A stretch of DNA of 64,000 nucleotides from Paeniglutamicibacter psychrophenolicus (GCF_017876575.1 NZ_JAGIOE010000001.1:1054001-1118000); one strand, 5' to 3'; shown: positions 43,360 to 52,627, counted from the stretch's first letter. A program made the numbers and translations. The notes: generated by a model from the sequence alone, not told the origin.

Positions 43360-43371
43360 TTTCTGCAATTG
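43360..43371. promoter_or_regulatory. Second CAATTGCnGAAA copy, in the ABC promoter region
   Basis: TTTCTGCAATTG is the inverse of CAATTGCAGAAA and matches the site at 42732 in 11 of 12 positions. The 43302-43601 interval between the divergent regulator and transporter genes holds no gene. Confidence 0.35.
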
Positions 43372-43601
43372 AGGGTGCACAACAGCGGACCGTACTGTGG
43401 ATGGCGAGTGATCTCCCTCACGAAAATTGTGGCGGAGGGTTGCGCCTTCGACACCACCACGTTGAGGCGCGTGTTCATTTCCGGCCACCAAGCCATGCCG
43501 GGATTTTCTGTCGGGCCATCCTGCCCGGCCGTGGTGTTCCACTTCGCTTGCGCTATTCGCGCCGCAGGATTCCGTCGTACTACATGACACAAAGGGTTAC
43601 T

Positions 43602-44531
43602 ATGATGCCGTCTTCATCCTCCTTGCCGTTCAAGCTCGCAGTCGCGGCCGCCATGGCCTCGCTGGCGCTCAGCGGATGTTCAACAGCCTCGCAGTCGAAC
43701 GCGAGCACCCCTTCGGGGACCACGGGATTCGAGGCCTCGACGGTTTCCCAGGATGAGGCGCTGGCAGCGTTGGTTCCCGCGGATCTGAAGGCCAAGGGAA
43801 CCCTCACGGTTGGTTCGGACACCTCTTACGCGCCGGCCGAATTCCTTGGCGGCGACGACGGACAGACACCGCAGGGATACGACGTCGATCTTGCCAAGGC
43901 CATCGGTGCAACCCTGGGCCTCACCACCGAAGTGGCAACCTCCGAGTTCACCGGCATCTTGCCTGCCCTCGGCACCAAATACGACTTGGGCATTTCTTCC
44001 TTCACCATCAATCCCGAACGCTCCAAGACGGTGAACTTCGTCAGCTACTTCAACGCCGGAACCCAGTGGGCGGTCCTCAAGGGAAACCCCGGCGGGCTCA
44101 CGCTGGAAGATCTGTGTGGCAAGCGCGTAGGTGTCCAAACCGGCACCGTTCAGGATCCGGATGTGGCCGAACGTTCCAAGGTATGTGTCGCGGACGGCAA
44201 GGAAGCCATCGAGGTCATCAGCCTCAAGTCGCAGACCGACGTCACCACCCGCCTGGTCAACGGCGGCATCGATGCTATGGCCGCCGATTCACCGGTGACC
44301 GGCTACGCCCTGTCGCAGACCGGCGACAGCCTGGAGAACCTCGGGGAGGTCTACGACGGAGCGAAGCAGGGAATCGCCGTGGCCAAGTCCGACAAGGAAC
44401 TGGCCGAACTCGTCGGCAAGGTTGTGAACAAACTCATTAGCGACGGGACCTACGCCAAGATCCTGGAAAGCTGGAGCAACTCCGACGGCGCCATTGTGAA
44501 GGCCCAAGTGAACCCGGAGTCGGGCAGTTGA
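43602..44531 (+). CDS. ABC substrate-binding lipoprotein, polar amino acid (family 3)
   Basis: A 309-residue extracytoplasmic receptor of the HisJ/GlnH type. It has a signal peptide with lipobox LSGC (Cys near residue 27). TLTVGSDTSYAPAEFLGGDD opens lobe 1, and GYDVDLAKAIGATLGL and LGISSFTINPERSKTVNFV are family signatures. ATG 43602 follows AAAGGG by five bases; ATG 43584 is an alternative. The ligand is likely a basic amino acid such as arginine, ornithine or citrulline, from the neighbouring catabolic genes (inferred). The stop overlaps the permease TTG start. Confidence 0.92.
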   Translation: MMPSSSSLPFKLAVAAAMASLALSGCSTASQSNASTPSGTTGFEASTVSQDEALAALVPADLKAKGTLTVGSDTSYAPAEFLGGDDGQTPQGYDVDLAKAIGATLGLTTEVATSEFTGILPALGTKYDLGISSFTINPERSKTVNFVSYFNAGTQWAVLKGNPGGLTLEDLCGKRVGVQTGTVQDPDVAERSKVCVADGKEAIEVISLKSQTDVTTRLVNGGIDAMAADSPVTGYALSQTGDSLENLGEVYDGAKQGIAVAKSDKELAELVGKVVNKLISDGTYAKILESWSNSDGAIVKAQVNPESGS

Positions 44532-45505
44532 GTATCCTTGCCCCCGAAACCGCACCCCGCAAGAACGTGGTCGCGCACAGCAGACCGGAAATGATCATCG
44601 CCGTTCCGGTCCGCCACCCGGGCCGTTGGGCCGCCGCAGCCCTGATCGTGCTCTTCGTGGGGCTCGTCGCCCAAAGCCTGGTGACGAATCCCAACTTCCG
44701 GTGGGACGTGGTGGGAACGTATTTCATGGATGTCCTGGTGATCCAGGGCATCGGTTGGACGTTGCTGCTGACCGTCCTGTCCATGGTCATCGCCGTCGTG
44801 TTGGCCATTCTCCTGGCCTTTATGCGCCAATCGGAGAACCCGCTGTTCCGCAGCGTGAGCTGGGCCTGGGTCTGGTTTTTCCGGGGTACCCCGGTCTACA
44901 CGCAACTCGTGTTCTGGGGCCTGATTTCCGTCCTTTATCCCAAGATAGCCTTGGGTGTGCCGTTCGGGCCGGAGCTGTTGAGCTTCAACACCCAAGACGT
45001 CGTCACGGCATTCGTGGCCGCGGTGTTGGGCCTCGGCCTCAACGAGTCGGCCTATCTGGCCGAGATTTTCCGTGCAGGCCTCAAATCCGTTGATACCGGC
45101 CAAATGGAGGCTGCCGAGGCCTTGGGGATGCGAAAGTCCAAGATCATGTGGCGCATTATTCTGCCCCAGGCCATGCGCATCATCGTGCCGCCCACCGGCA
45201 ACGAGACCATCGGCATGCTCAAGACCACCTCCCTGGTGCTCGCGGTTCCCTTTACCCTCGATCTGACCTTTGCCACCAACGGCATCGCGAACCGAAACTA
45301 CCTCCCCATTCCCCTGCTCATTGTCGCGGCACTCTGGTACCTGCTGATCACCAGCCTGCTGATGGTCGGGCAGTACTACGTCGAACGGCACTTCGGGAAG
45401 GGCGTGGACAATTTCGTCCCCGCCCCGATCAAGGCAGCCAAGAAAGCCCCCGCCCGCGTTGCCGGCGTGGCACCCGCAACCAAGGACAAGGACGAGCCAG
45501 CGTGA
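44528..45505 (+). CDS. ABC permease, polar amino acid type
   Basis: A 325-residue inner-membrane permease of the HisMQ/GlnP family. It contains [33 protein letters not shown] (family motif) and the EAA loop with [24 protein letters not shown] start (44528) overlaps the previous stop (TTGA), and the stop overlaps the ATPase GTG start (GTGA), so the operon is tightly coupled. A single permease gene implies a homodimeric channel. The Lys/Ala-rich C-terminal tail is non-conserved. Confidence 0.92.
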   Translation: MSILAPETAPRKNVVAHSRPEMIIAVPVRHPGRWAAAALIVLFVGLVAQSLVTNPNFRWDVVGTYFMDVLVIQGIGWTLLLTVLSMVIAVVLAILLAFMRQSENPLFRSVSWAWVWFFRGTPVYTQLVFWGLISVLYPKIALGVPFGPELLSFNTQDVVTAFVAAVLGLGLNESAYLAEIFRAGLKSVDTGQMEAAEALGMRKSKIMWRIILPQAMRIIVPPTGNETIGMLKTTSLVLAVPFTLDLTFATNGIANRNYLPIPLLIVAALWYLLITSLLMVGQYYVERHFGKGVDNFVPAPIKAAKKAPARVAGVAPATKDKDEPA

Positions 45506-46290
45506 CGATCACCGCCGACACCATCACCAAGCAAGCCCTCGTCCGCATCGACGGGGTCCACAAGTACTACGGCCAGCACCACGTGTTGCGTGGAATCGAC
45601 ATGACGGTTCGCCAAGGCGAGGTATCCGTGTTGATCGGCCCTTCCGGCTCGGGGAAGTCAACACTGCTGCGCTGCATCAACAGGCTGGAAACCATCAACG
45701 CCGGTCGAATCCACGTGCGTGACGAGTTGATTGGCTACCGGGAATCCCGTGGTCGGCTGCATGACCTGACGGCCAAGCAGATTGCCGCGCAGCGCCGGGA
45801 AATCGGCATGGTGTTCCAGCGCTTCAACCTTTTCGCGCATCGCACGGTGCTGCAGAACATCATGGAGGCCCCCACACAGGTGAAGCGGCAACCCCGGGCC
45901 CACGCAAGATCGCGTGCCCTGGAATTGCTCGACCGTGTGGGTTTGGCGAAACACGCCAACCACTATCCAGCCCAGCTCTCCGGCGGCCAGCAGCAGCGGG
46001 TGGCAATCGCCCGCGCCTTGGCCATGGAACCGGAATTGATGCTTTTCGATGAGCCGACCTCGGCCCTGGACCCCGAACTGGTGGGCGAGGTCCTGGCCGT
46101 CATGAAGGAACTGGCCGAATCCGGAATGACGATGATTGTCGTCACCCACGAGATCGGGTTCGCTCGCGAGGTGGGAGACACCCTGACCTTCATGGACGGC
46201 GGCGTCGTGGTCGAAAGCGGGGACCCTCGGACGATCATCGCCAACCCGCAGCAGGCCCGAACCAGGGAGTTCCTCTCCAAGGTTCTCTGA
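45502..46290 (+). CDS. ABC ATPase, polar amino acid type
   Basis: A 262-residue ATPase with Walker [13 protein letters not shown]-loop [11 protein letters not shown], signature [16 protein letters not shown], Walker [15 protein letters not shown] and switch His in VVTHEIGFA. It powers uptake with the two preceding gene products. The GTG start overlaps the permease stop. Its TGA stop (46288-46290) is exactly the target duplicated by the insertion sequence that follows, so the coding sequence is intact but its native 3' untranslated region is cut off. Confidence 0.93.
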   Translation: MTITADTITKQALVRIDGVHKYYGQHHVLRGIDMTVRQGEVSVLIGPSGSGKSTLLRCINRLETINAGRIHVRDELIGYRESRGRLHDLTAKQIAAQRREIGMVFQRFNLFAHRTVLQNIMEAPTQVKRQPRAHARSRALELLDRVGLAKHANHYPAQLSGGQQQRVAIARALAMEPELMLFDEPTSALDPELVGEVLAVMKELAESGMTMIVVTHEIGFAREVGDTLTFMDGGVVVESGDPRTIIANPQQARTREFLSKVL

Positions 46291-46305
46291 GCTTGCTATT
46301 TAACC
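46291..46305. repeat. Left terminal inverted repeat of the IS
   Basis: GCTTGCTATTTAACC, a perfect inverse match to 48147-48161; it contains the transposase stop codon. Confidence 0.9.
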
Positions 46306-47678
46306 GTTGACGGCTGCTTTCCCACCGGATGAATGATGGCCGGTCGTCGATTCTTGCGGCCCGGCGGTCGCCCGGGCCCCGGATGCGTGGGTTTCGGTGC
46401 GCCGGCAAGCAACGGCAGCTTCCGGTGGAGGTACCGAAATCCCCGCCGGGTCCGCGCCGGACTGAGCTTGTGCGGCTCCACCACCTTTTCCCACGGTCGG
46501 CGCAGGTCGCCGGTGAGCTCGCGGGCCAGCGCCAACTGGGTGTGGGCGGCGACCACCAGCCACGTCCAGGTGTCGCCCGCCCGCGGGGAGGTGACCTGCG
46601 GGGCATTCCAGCCCAGCGTCTGCTTCAGGAACCTGAACGTGTGCTCCAGGTCGAAGCGGCGCAGGTAGGACTGCCAATACCTCTGGGCCTGGGCGGTATC
46701 CGGGTCCGGGGCCGAGGTCCAAAGCCAAAGTGGCTTGGGCTTGGCGTTGCCCGGCAGGTGCTGGACCTCGAGCCGGATCAGCGTGCCGGCGATGACCGGC
46801 AACTCACCCCGGTGGTCCTCCCAAGCTCCGCGGCGGGCCAGCCGCGGATGCAGGCGGTTCCAGCTTTGGGCGGCGGCGTCCCCGTAGCGGGTCGTTTCGG
46901 TGTGGCTTGCGGTGGCCGGGGCGCCCCAGGTGTCCGGGTCCTGGAGCCTGAAGTCCCTGCCGTGGCGGGCCGGGCGCCCGGACCCCGGCGGCGCCGGAAT
47001 CGGATCGTTGCGCAGCACCCGGTCCGAGCGCAGGCGCCCGATCACCTCCAAGGGCAGGTCGGCCAGGAGCCAGCCGATGCGGGCCACGTTGTATCCGGCG
47101 TCGAAGAGCGCCAAGATCTTTTGGTCCCCGGGTTTCCAGTGCCCGGCGGCGATGATGCCCTCGATGACGGTGCGCAGCTGCCCGGCGGTCATCTCGGTTT
47201 CCGACTCGGCGGGACCCAGCCGGCGCACGTCAAGGATCCTGGTCCAGGAGGTGCGCCCGGGCTCCACCGCGGCGATGAAGGAATACGGCCAGCCCGGAAT
47301 CATTTGCTTGGCCCCGGAGCCGCGGGCATAGGTGTGGCAGAAGAGCCGTTCGGGGCTGGTCGGGGCATCGGGGCGCAGCCAATTGCTGATGTCCACGGCC
47401 AAAACGATCCGCCCGCTGGCATCCCGGGGCAGCGGGGCCGCCAGCAGTGCGCCGCGCAGCTGCTTTTCGGTGAGCGTTCCCTGGTTCACCGCATCATAGA
47501 GCGCCCCGTAGCCGCGGCGGTGCTCGGGAACCTGGGAGAGCCCAACCAGGGTGTCGACCGGGCCTTCGGAGCACAGGATCGCGTCGCAGAGCTCGAACTG
47601 CGCATCGGGGCGGGATTCGAGGCAGTGGTAGAACCTGTCGCGGAAATCGATCAGTTCCTGTGCTGGGTTTTCGGTCAT
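46296..47678 (-). CDS. Transposase (DDE type) of the insertion sequence
   Basis: A 460-residue transposase. Likely catalytic acids: Asp in VLAVDISNW (about residue 100), Asp in ILALFDAGYNVARIGWLL (about residue 190), and Glu in RRFDLEHTFRFLKQTLGW (about residue 365), the IS4/IS701-like Y(2)R(3)E(6)K-style block in degenerate form. ATG 47678 follows CGGGAG by seven bases; GTG 47702 is an alternative. The C-terminus is Arg/Pro-rich and ends within the inverted repeat. I cannot assign the IS family with certainty. Confidence 0.87.
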   Translation of the reverse strand: MTENPAQELIDFRDRFYHCLESRPDAQFELCDAILCSEGPVDTLVGLSQVPEHRRGYGALYDAVNQGTLTEKQLRGALLAAPLPRDASGRIVLAVDISNWLRPDAPTSPERLFCHTYARGSGAKQMIPGWPYSFIAAVEPGRTSWTRILDVRRLGPAESETEMTAGQLRTVIEGIIAAGHWKPGDQKILALFDAGYNVARIGWLLADLPLEVIGRLRSDRVLRNDPIPAPPGSGRPARHGRDFRLQDPDTWGAPATASHTETTRYGDAAAQSWNRLHPRLARRGAWEDHRGELPVIAGTLIRLEVQHLPGNAKPKPLWLWTSAPDPDTAQAQRYWQSYLRRFDLEHTFRFLKQTLGWNAPQVTSPRAGDTWTWLVVAAHTQLALARELTGDLRRPWEKVVEPHKLSPARTRRGFRYLHRKLPLLAGAPKPTHPGPGRPPGRKNRRPAIIHPVGKQPSTVK

Positions 47679-47799
47679 CGAGGAACTCCCGGGTGTCACC
47701 AATCATCAGACAGTACTAATACTGTTCGATAGACTGGTGGGAAGCCGGGAACGACACGGCAGCATTTTTCGCAACCCACTCCGACCGGAGGGCGCATCC

Positions 47800-48156
47800 A
47801 TGGCCACCACCCCCAAACCCCCACCGGATCCGAGCCAGGAACTGGCCGAGGCCACCGCCGAATACAGGGAGCTGGCGGCCCGCATCGGCGAGCTGGGCCT
47901 GATCCACCACGGCTCGGTCGTCCACCGCCATGCCGCACCCGCCGACGCCACGGAGAAGAAAACGGGGCGGGCCCCGTTCTACCAGTGGAGCAGCAAGGTC
48001 AACGGCAAGACCGTCACCCGGACCCTGAGCGAGGAGGAGGCCACGCTCTATCGGGAATGGATCGACAACGACCGCGAGCTACGGCGGATCATCAAGGACA
48101 TGCGCGAGGCCTCCGAGCGGGCCACGCGCGCCATCCTGCGCGAAAAGGTTAAATAG
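47800..48156 (+). CDS. IS accessory protein, DUF6788-like
   Basis: A 118-residue, highly charged helical protein. The pattern is a helical start, LGLIHHGSVVHR, a Gly/Lys-rich loop, then FYQWSSKVNGKTVTRTLSEEE and LYREWIDNDRELRRIIKDMRE. It resembles small DUF6788-type proteins that accompany transposases (family name from memory). Those usually have a CGKxxCxC zinc motif between GS and YY; here it is missing. ATG 47800 follows CCGGAGGG; ATG 47737 is less likely. Its role may be target choice or regulation of transposition. Confidence 0.8.
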   Translation: MATTPKPPPDPSQELAEATAEYRELAARIGELGLIHHGSVVHRHAAPADATEKKTGRAPFYQWSSKVNGKTVTRTLSEEEATLYREWIDNDRELRRIIKDMREASERATRAILREKVK

Positions 48157-48161
48157 CAAGC
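48147..48161. repeat. Right terminal inverted repeat of the IS
   Basis: GGTTAAATAGCAAGC, a perfect inverse match to 46291-46305; it contains the stop codon of the accessory gene. Confidence 0.9.
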
Positions 48162-48298
48162 TGAGGCCAGTGGAGCCGCAGCAACCCCGAACAGAGCAGG
48201 TGGGGGCACGACGAGGGGCTTGATGTGTTGCGGGAATCGAGCGACTTCGGGTTCGCCGCCGAGGTGGTGGGCAGGTTTGATGCCGTGGCTACATGCCT

Positions 48299-49033
48299 TC
48301 AGGCCGCCGTCATGGCACCCAGCTGGAACCGGCTGATGGCCCCGACCCTGCGTTGAATTTGTTGCACCTTTCGCTGGATCGTCCGTTGGCTGACGCCGAA
48401 CGAGCGTGCGATGGATTCATCGGTCAATCCGCTGGCCAGGAGTCGAAGGATCTCGCGTTCCTCGCTGCTGAACAGATGCGGGGCTGCCAGATGCGTCGGC
48501 GACAACGGCATAGCCGCCTGCCAAATCGTCTCGAATGTCTCGTGCAGGAACGAGGCGAGCCACGGGCTTAGGATGTGAATGCCCATCGCGCCCCCATGGT
48601 GTTCTTCGGCCCCCACGATCAGGGCTTCTTCCCTGTCGCGGATCACGAGCTTGGCAGGGACCTTCGGATAAACACGCATCTCGAATGAGGCCCACCGCGT
48701 GCCCAGCGGCCGCCTGACGGAAACATCGTGCTGCACCGCGGACGGGGCAAAAACCACGCGGCACTGCATATCCGGCCTGCCGGGGGATGTGGGCACGGGC
48801 GGAGGCATCGGCGCATCAAGGTCGGCGTTTCCGGGGTCAAAGATTTCGATGGACCTGCCGGCGGTGGATTGCAGGTCGCGAAACACTCCATCGAGGTGAT
48901 CCGTGGTGCGGATGTATTCCACGTTCGACGGTGCGCATGATTCGAGGAGTCCCCGCCTTGCGGCAAACTCCGGTCCAAGCGACTCGACGATCCTGAGCCG
49001 GTTCGAGTGCTCGGATATTCCAAGGACGGTCAT
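48299..49033 (-). CDS. LuxR-family regulator with phospholipase D-like/TrmB-type sensor region
   Basis: A 244-residue regulator. The C-terminal 60 residues form a LuxR-type helix-turn-helix (FSSEEREILRLLASGLTDES, IARSFGVSQRTIQRKVQQIQ). The first ~170 residues resemble the degenerate phospholipase-D-like sensor found in TrmB-type and many actinobacterial LuxR proteins (YIRTTDHLDGVFRDL, SIEIFDPGN, RVVFAPSAV, VPAKLVIRDREEALIVG). There is no receiver or autoinducer domain. It lies upstream, on the other flank, of the first hydroxyproline epimerase gene and is transcribed in the same direction. A link to hydroxyproline genes is possible but unproven. Confidence 0.82.
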   Translation of the reverse strand: MTVLGISEHSNRLRIVESLGPEFAARRGLLESCAPSNVEYIRTTDHLDGVFRDLQSTAGRSIEIFDPGNADLDAPMPPPVPTSPGRPDMQCRVVFAPSAVQHDVSVRRPLGTRWASFEMRVYPKVPAKLVIRDREEALIVGAEEHHGGAMGIHILSPWLASFLHETFETIWQAAMPLSPTHLAAPHLFSSEEREILRLLASGLTDESIARSFGVSQRTIQRKVQQIQRRVGAISRFQLGAMTAA

Positions 49034-49157
49034 GAAAAGCGCCCCCTTTCAGGCACCCCCGGGGAGGTGGGGCTCGGTTTGGTTCCATGTTTTTCCCGCG
49101 GTCATGGTGCGTGCCAACCGCTGTCACCACGTGGGCCCGGCACCCGCGGGCGGGAGC

Positions 49158-50177
49158 CTAGAAGAGAATGAACCCGGTTCCCAGTTCGTCGCTGGGATTG
49201 AGCTCGAATTGGTGGCGGCCGGTCCGGTAGGCCATCCCGGTGACGACCGGGATCACCGCCGGGAAGTCGGAGTGGGCCTCGTCGTGCGGGCGCACCGTGC
49301 CGACGAAGGTGGATCCGACGATGGAATCGTGGCGCAGGGAACGTCCATCGATCTCGCCCGAGGCTGCCAGGCAGGCGAGGCGTGCCGAGGTTCCCGAACC
49401 GCACGGCGAGCGGTCGACCTCCCCGTCGGCAAAGACCGTCATGTTGGTCTGGTGCGGGCCCGATGGCAGGTCCTCGAACTTTTGGAAGAGAATGGTCCCG
49501 TACACGCCGCTCAGCCGCGGATCCGGGTGCTGCGCCTCGGGAAGCTGGTTGCATGCCCACTTGACCGCACGGCCGATGGCGCGCAATTCGGAGTAGTTTT
49601 CCTTCGTGATCTCCATGCCCAGCTGCGCAACGTCAAGGCAGGCGTAGATGGCTCCGCCATAGGCCAGGTCCACAGTGAAAGTACGGCCATTGGCCTCAAC
49701 TTCAAGGCCCTGTCCCGTGACGTAGGAAGGGACGTTCTCGAATGTGACACGCTGGACGACGCCGCCAGCGGATTCGACGTGTGCGGCCACGCGGCCCGAG
49801 GGCACGTCGATGACGACCACCGTGGTGCCATTGGGGTCCGATTCGACGATCAGTTCCTCCACGGCCCACACGCCAAGGGCCATGGTGCCGTGGCCGCAGG
49901 CCGTTGAGTAGCCGTCCTTGTGCCAGAAGACGGCGCCGAAGTCGGCGCCTTCGTCGTCTGGCTCGGTGACGAAGCAGCCGTACATGTCTGTGTGGCCCCG
50001 GGGTTCCTGAACCAGCATCTGGCGGATCCGATCGACCCCTGCGCTGTTTTGGGCCGAAACCCGGCGCTCGGCGACGGTGTTGCCTTCAAGGGTGCCGTAT
50101 CCGTCGGCGACAATTCGGAATGGTTCTCCGCCAGTGTGGTAGTCAATCGTGCTGACCTGGATGGAGGCAGTAGCCAT
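49158..50177 (-). CDS. 4-hydroxyproline 2-epimerase / proline racemase family (copy 1)
   Basis: A 339-residue proline racemase-fold enzyme. Both catalytic Cys residues are present, in TACGHGTMAL (first base) and DRSPCGSGTSARL (second base). It is therefore an epimerase or racemase, not a trans-3-hydroxyproline dehydratase, in which the second Cys is Thr. The substrate is most likely trans-4-hydroxy-L-proline, giving cis-4-hydroxy-D-proline. ATG 50177 (MATASIQVSTIDYHTGGEPF) is chosen; ATG 50192 (MESAK) is close. It is transcribed away from the rest of the hydroxyproline cluster and preceded by a candidate GntR operator at 50356-50372. Confidence 0.87.
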   Translation of the reverse strand: MATASIQVSTIDYHTGGEPFRIVADGYGTLEGNTVAERRVSAQNSAGVDRIRQMLVQEPRGHTDMYGCFVTEPDDEGADFGAVFWHKDGYSTACGHGTMALGVWAVEELIVESDPNGTTVVVIDVPSGRVAAHVESAGGVVQRVTFENVPSYVTGQGLEVEANGRTFTVDLAYGGAIYACLDVAQLGMEITKENYSELRAIGRAVKWACNQLPEAQHPDPRLSGVYGTILFQKFEDLPSGPHQTNMTVFADGEVDRSPCGSGTSARLACLAASGEIDGRSLRHDSIVGSTFVGTVRPHDEAHSDFPAVIPVVTGMAYRTGRHQFELNPSDELGTGFILF

Positions 50178-50355
50178 TTTTGCGGATTCCATTCTTGTGC
50201 TGTCGTAGTCGTCGGACGCTGGCTGGCAACCGTGGGTTGCGCGAAGCGAGCGGGGATATTCTCGCGTGAACCATCGACTTGATTGCTGTTTTGGGGTCCT
50301 GCTTGGGCGTGCGCGAGAGCCTGACACGATGTGTCGGGGGACACTTCTTGTGTAA

Positions 50356-50372
50356 TAGTACATTGTACAAAT
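50356..50372. promoter_or_regulatory. Candidate GntR operator 1 (epimerase copy 1)
   Basis: TAGTACATTGTACAAAT contains GTAC-N3-GTAC and shares ACATTGTACAnAT with the inverse of the site at 54132-54149. It lies ~180 nt upstream of epimerase copy 1. Confidence 0.5.
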
Positions 50373-50421
50373 TGCCACTTGTCAAAGCGGCGAAGCTTCG
50401 GGCTTGATCCGGATGTGGAGT

Positions 50422-50887
50422 GCGGGTGGACGCATCGTTGCGGCACCGCTGGACTACCGGGGCATCAAGGGCGTCGAACGGCGCTCGCTGGTCAAATCCC
50501 TGCTGGAACGTGTCGGGCTGAACCCCGACCACAGCACCCGCCACCCGCCACCAGCTTTCCGGAGGGCAGGCCCAACGCATCGGCATTGCACGGGTGCTCG
50601 CCGTCGAGCCCAGGCTGGTCATCTGCGACGAAGCTGTTTCCGCCCTTGGTGTTTCCGTGCCGGCGCAGGTCATCAACCTGCTGCGCGAGCTGCAACGGGA
50701 ATCCGGGTATTCGCACCTCTTCGTCGCCCGCGACCTGGCCGTGGTGCGGCAGATCGCCGATGACGTCGCGGTGATGAGCTCGGGCAGGATCGTTGAGCAG
50801 GGAAGAGCGACCCGGGTCTTCGACAATCCGACGGGAGAGTGCACCCGGGCGCCTTTGCGTGCCGTGCCGGTGATCAACCCCGCGTGA
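50422..50887 (+). pseudogene. Dipeptide ABC ATPase (DppF-like) remnant
   Basis: GRIVAAPLDYRGIKGVERRS through ERVGLNPDH in one frame and HQLSGGQAQRIGIARVL through the C-terminal third in another form the second half of a DppF/OppF ATPase; the Walker A half is missing. A frameshift sits near 50545. Further decay: the D-loop reads SALGVSVPAQ instead of SALDVSVQAQ, and the switch His is Arg (VARDLAVV). It is clearly non-functional and closest in type to the ATPase at 26279-27358. Confidence 0.87.
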
Positions 50888-50959
50888 GGGGTCCGTCGGC
50901 TGCAGGCCATGGGGCGGCTCATCGCCGGATAGGGCAAGGGCGTTCGACCTGTTCAAGGC

Positions 50960-51008
50960 AGCCCGGTGCGCGGAGCATTCTCCGCGCACCGGGCTCCTTG
51001 CTTTTTCG
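50960..51008 (+). terminator. Rho-independent terminator after the ATPase remnant
   Basis: A perfect 16-bp stem (50960-50975 with 50980-50995), loop CATT, followed by CCTTGCTTTTT. It shields the MFS gene from upstream transcription. The 50888-51199 interval otherwise holds only the MFS promoter region. Confidence 0.85.
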
Positions 51009-51122
51009 ACCCAAGGCGGTTCTTCCGCCGGGCCTGGGGCCCGCTTCCACGTGACTGTGGACCCCGGAGCGGCGCCGGCAAAAGTTCTCCGGAAAGCGGT
51101 TCGGAAAGTCTTGCTCCATGAA

Positions 51123-51139
51123 TATGTGACATGTACCAT
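51123..51139. promoter_or_regulatory. Candidate GntR operator 2 (MFS gene)
   Basis: TATGTGACATGTACCAT shares ATGTGACAT with the inverse of the site at 54140-54148 and the GTAC core with site 1. It lies ~60 nt before the MFS ATG. Confidence 0.5.
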
Positions 51140-51199
51140 TGCATAGATTCGTGATGCAGAACACGTGGGCGGCGTTGTCCACCATCTCAAGGAGACCAC

Positions 51200-52591
51200 A
51201 TGAGCACCAATGAAATGCTTGACCGAAAGGCCCCCGGGGGCCTGCCGGGTTCCGGGCGCGGCACCGCGGCTCCCCGGGGCCTCAAGCGGGTTGTGGCTGC
51301 CGCCATGGCCGGAACCGTCGCCGAATGGTACGAGTTCTTCCTGTACGGCACGGCCTCCGCCCTGGTCTTCGGAACCCATTTCTTCCGGCAGACGGGAAAT
51401 CCGGTTGACGGCGTCATCGCCGCATTTGCGCTCTACGCCGTGGGCTTCGCCGCCCGCCCGATCGGCGGACTCGTGTTCGGGCACTTCGGCGACCGCATCG
51501 GCCGCAAGGCGTTGCTCCAGCTCAGTCTTGTCGTCGTGGGCATCACGACGTTCCTCATGGGTTGCCTGCCCACCTTCGATGTCATTGGATACTGGGCGCC
51601 CGGGCTCCTGGTGACCCTTCGCCTCATCCAGGGCTTTGCCTTCGGCGGCGAATGGGGAGGCGCGATCATCTTGGTGAGCGAGCACAGCCCCGACGACCGG
51701 CGAGGCTTCTGGGCCAGCTGGCCGCAGGCCGGTGTCCCGTTGGGCAACCTGGTTGCCACGCTCGTGCTGCTGGGTCTCTCCAGTGTCCTGCCCGAGGAAG
51801 CATTCCTTTCATGGGGATGGCGCGTGGCGTTCTGGTTCTCCGCCGTGGTGGTCTTGATCGGCTACTGGATCCGCACCAAGGTCGACGACGCACCGATCTT
51901 CAAGGAGGCCCAGGCGCGCCAAGCGGCCTCGCAGGAAGTCCAGCCGGGCATCCTCCACGTCCTGCGTTACCACTGGCGCGCCGTGCTGATCGGCATTGGT
52001 GCCCGATTCGCCGAGAACATCCTGTACTACATCGTTGTCACCTTCTCGATCACCTACCTCAAGCTGGTCGTCGACATGGATACCACGCGCATCCTCCTGC
52101 TGATGTTTGGTGCGCACTTCCTGCACTTCTGCATGATCCCTTTGGTTGGGCTGCTTTCGGACATCGTCGGGCGCAAGCCCGTATATCTGACCGGCGCAGT
52201 TCTCACCGCATTCTGGGGATTCGTGGGCTTCCCGATGATGGACACAGGCAATGACTGGATCGTCATGGCTGCCATCACCCTGGGCCTGGCCATCGAGTCC
52301 TTGACCTATGCGCCGTACTCGGCGCTCATGACCGAAATGTTCCCGACCAACGTGCGGTACACCGCCCTGTCGCTCTGCTACCAGTTTGCTCCGATCCTTG
52401 CAGGTTCCTTGGCGCCGCTGATCGCACTGACGCTCCTGCAGAAGTTCGATTCGTCGATTCCGATTTCCATCTACCTTGTCGCGGCAGCGGTCATCTCGAT
52501 TGTGGCGGTCTCCTTTGCCAAGGAAACCCGGGGCAAGTCGCTGCACGATGTCGACGCCGAGGCGGCGTTGCGCACCAACATCGCCGCCTGA
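51200..52591 (+). CDS. MFS transporter, proline/betaine-type symporter
   Basis: A 463-residue carrier of 12 predicted helices in the metabolite:H+ symporter family: [21 protein letters not shown] (helix 1), [48 protein letters not shown] and [11 protein letters not shown] are all diagnostic. The [14 protein letters not shown] form is typical of proline/betaine-like symporters. It probably imports hydroxyproline or a related betaine. It starts the plus-strand hydroxyproline cluster and is 36 nt ahead of a second carrier gene. ATG 51200 follows AAGGAG. Confidence 0.9.
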   Translation: MSTNEMLDRKAPGGLPGSGRGTAAPRGLKRVVAAAMAGTVAEWYEFFLYGTASALVFGTHFFRQTGNPVDGVIAAFALYAVGFAARPIGGLVFGHFGDRIGRKALLQLSLVVVGITTFLMGCLPTFDVIGYWAPGLLVTLRLIQGFAFGGEWGGAIILVSEHSPDDRRGFWASWPQAGVPLGNLVATLVLLGLSSVLPEEAFLSWGWRVAFWFSAVVVLIGYWIRTKVDDAPIFKEAQARQAASQEVQPGILHVLRYHWRAVLIGIGARFAENILYYIVVTFSITYLKLVVDMDTTRILLLMFGAHFLHFCMIPLVGLLSDIVGRKPVYLTGAVLTAFWGFVGFPMMDTGNDWIVMAAITLGLAIESLTYAPYSALMTEMFPTNVRYTALSLCYQFAPILAGSLAPLIALTLLQKFDSSIPISIYLVAAAVISIVAVSFAKETRGKSLHDVDAEAALRTNIAA

Positions 52592-52627
52592 CCCCGACCC
52601 GCACAACGCCTGACGAAAACCTAAGGA

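Larger units (their letters stand above)
46288..48164. mobile_element. Complete insertion sequence with two divergent genes
   Basis: Terminal inverted repeats GCTTGCTATTTAACC (46291-46305) and its exact complement (48147-48161) bound a 1871-bp element, flanked by a 3-bp direct repeat TGA (46288-46290 and 48162-48164). It carries a transposase (minus strand) and a small accessory gene (plus strand) that diverge from a central promoter region at ~47700-47790. Both genes end with the same GTTAAATAG, so their last codons and stops lie inside the two terminal repeats. Intact ends and ORFs suggest recent insertion. Confidence 0.88.
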
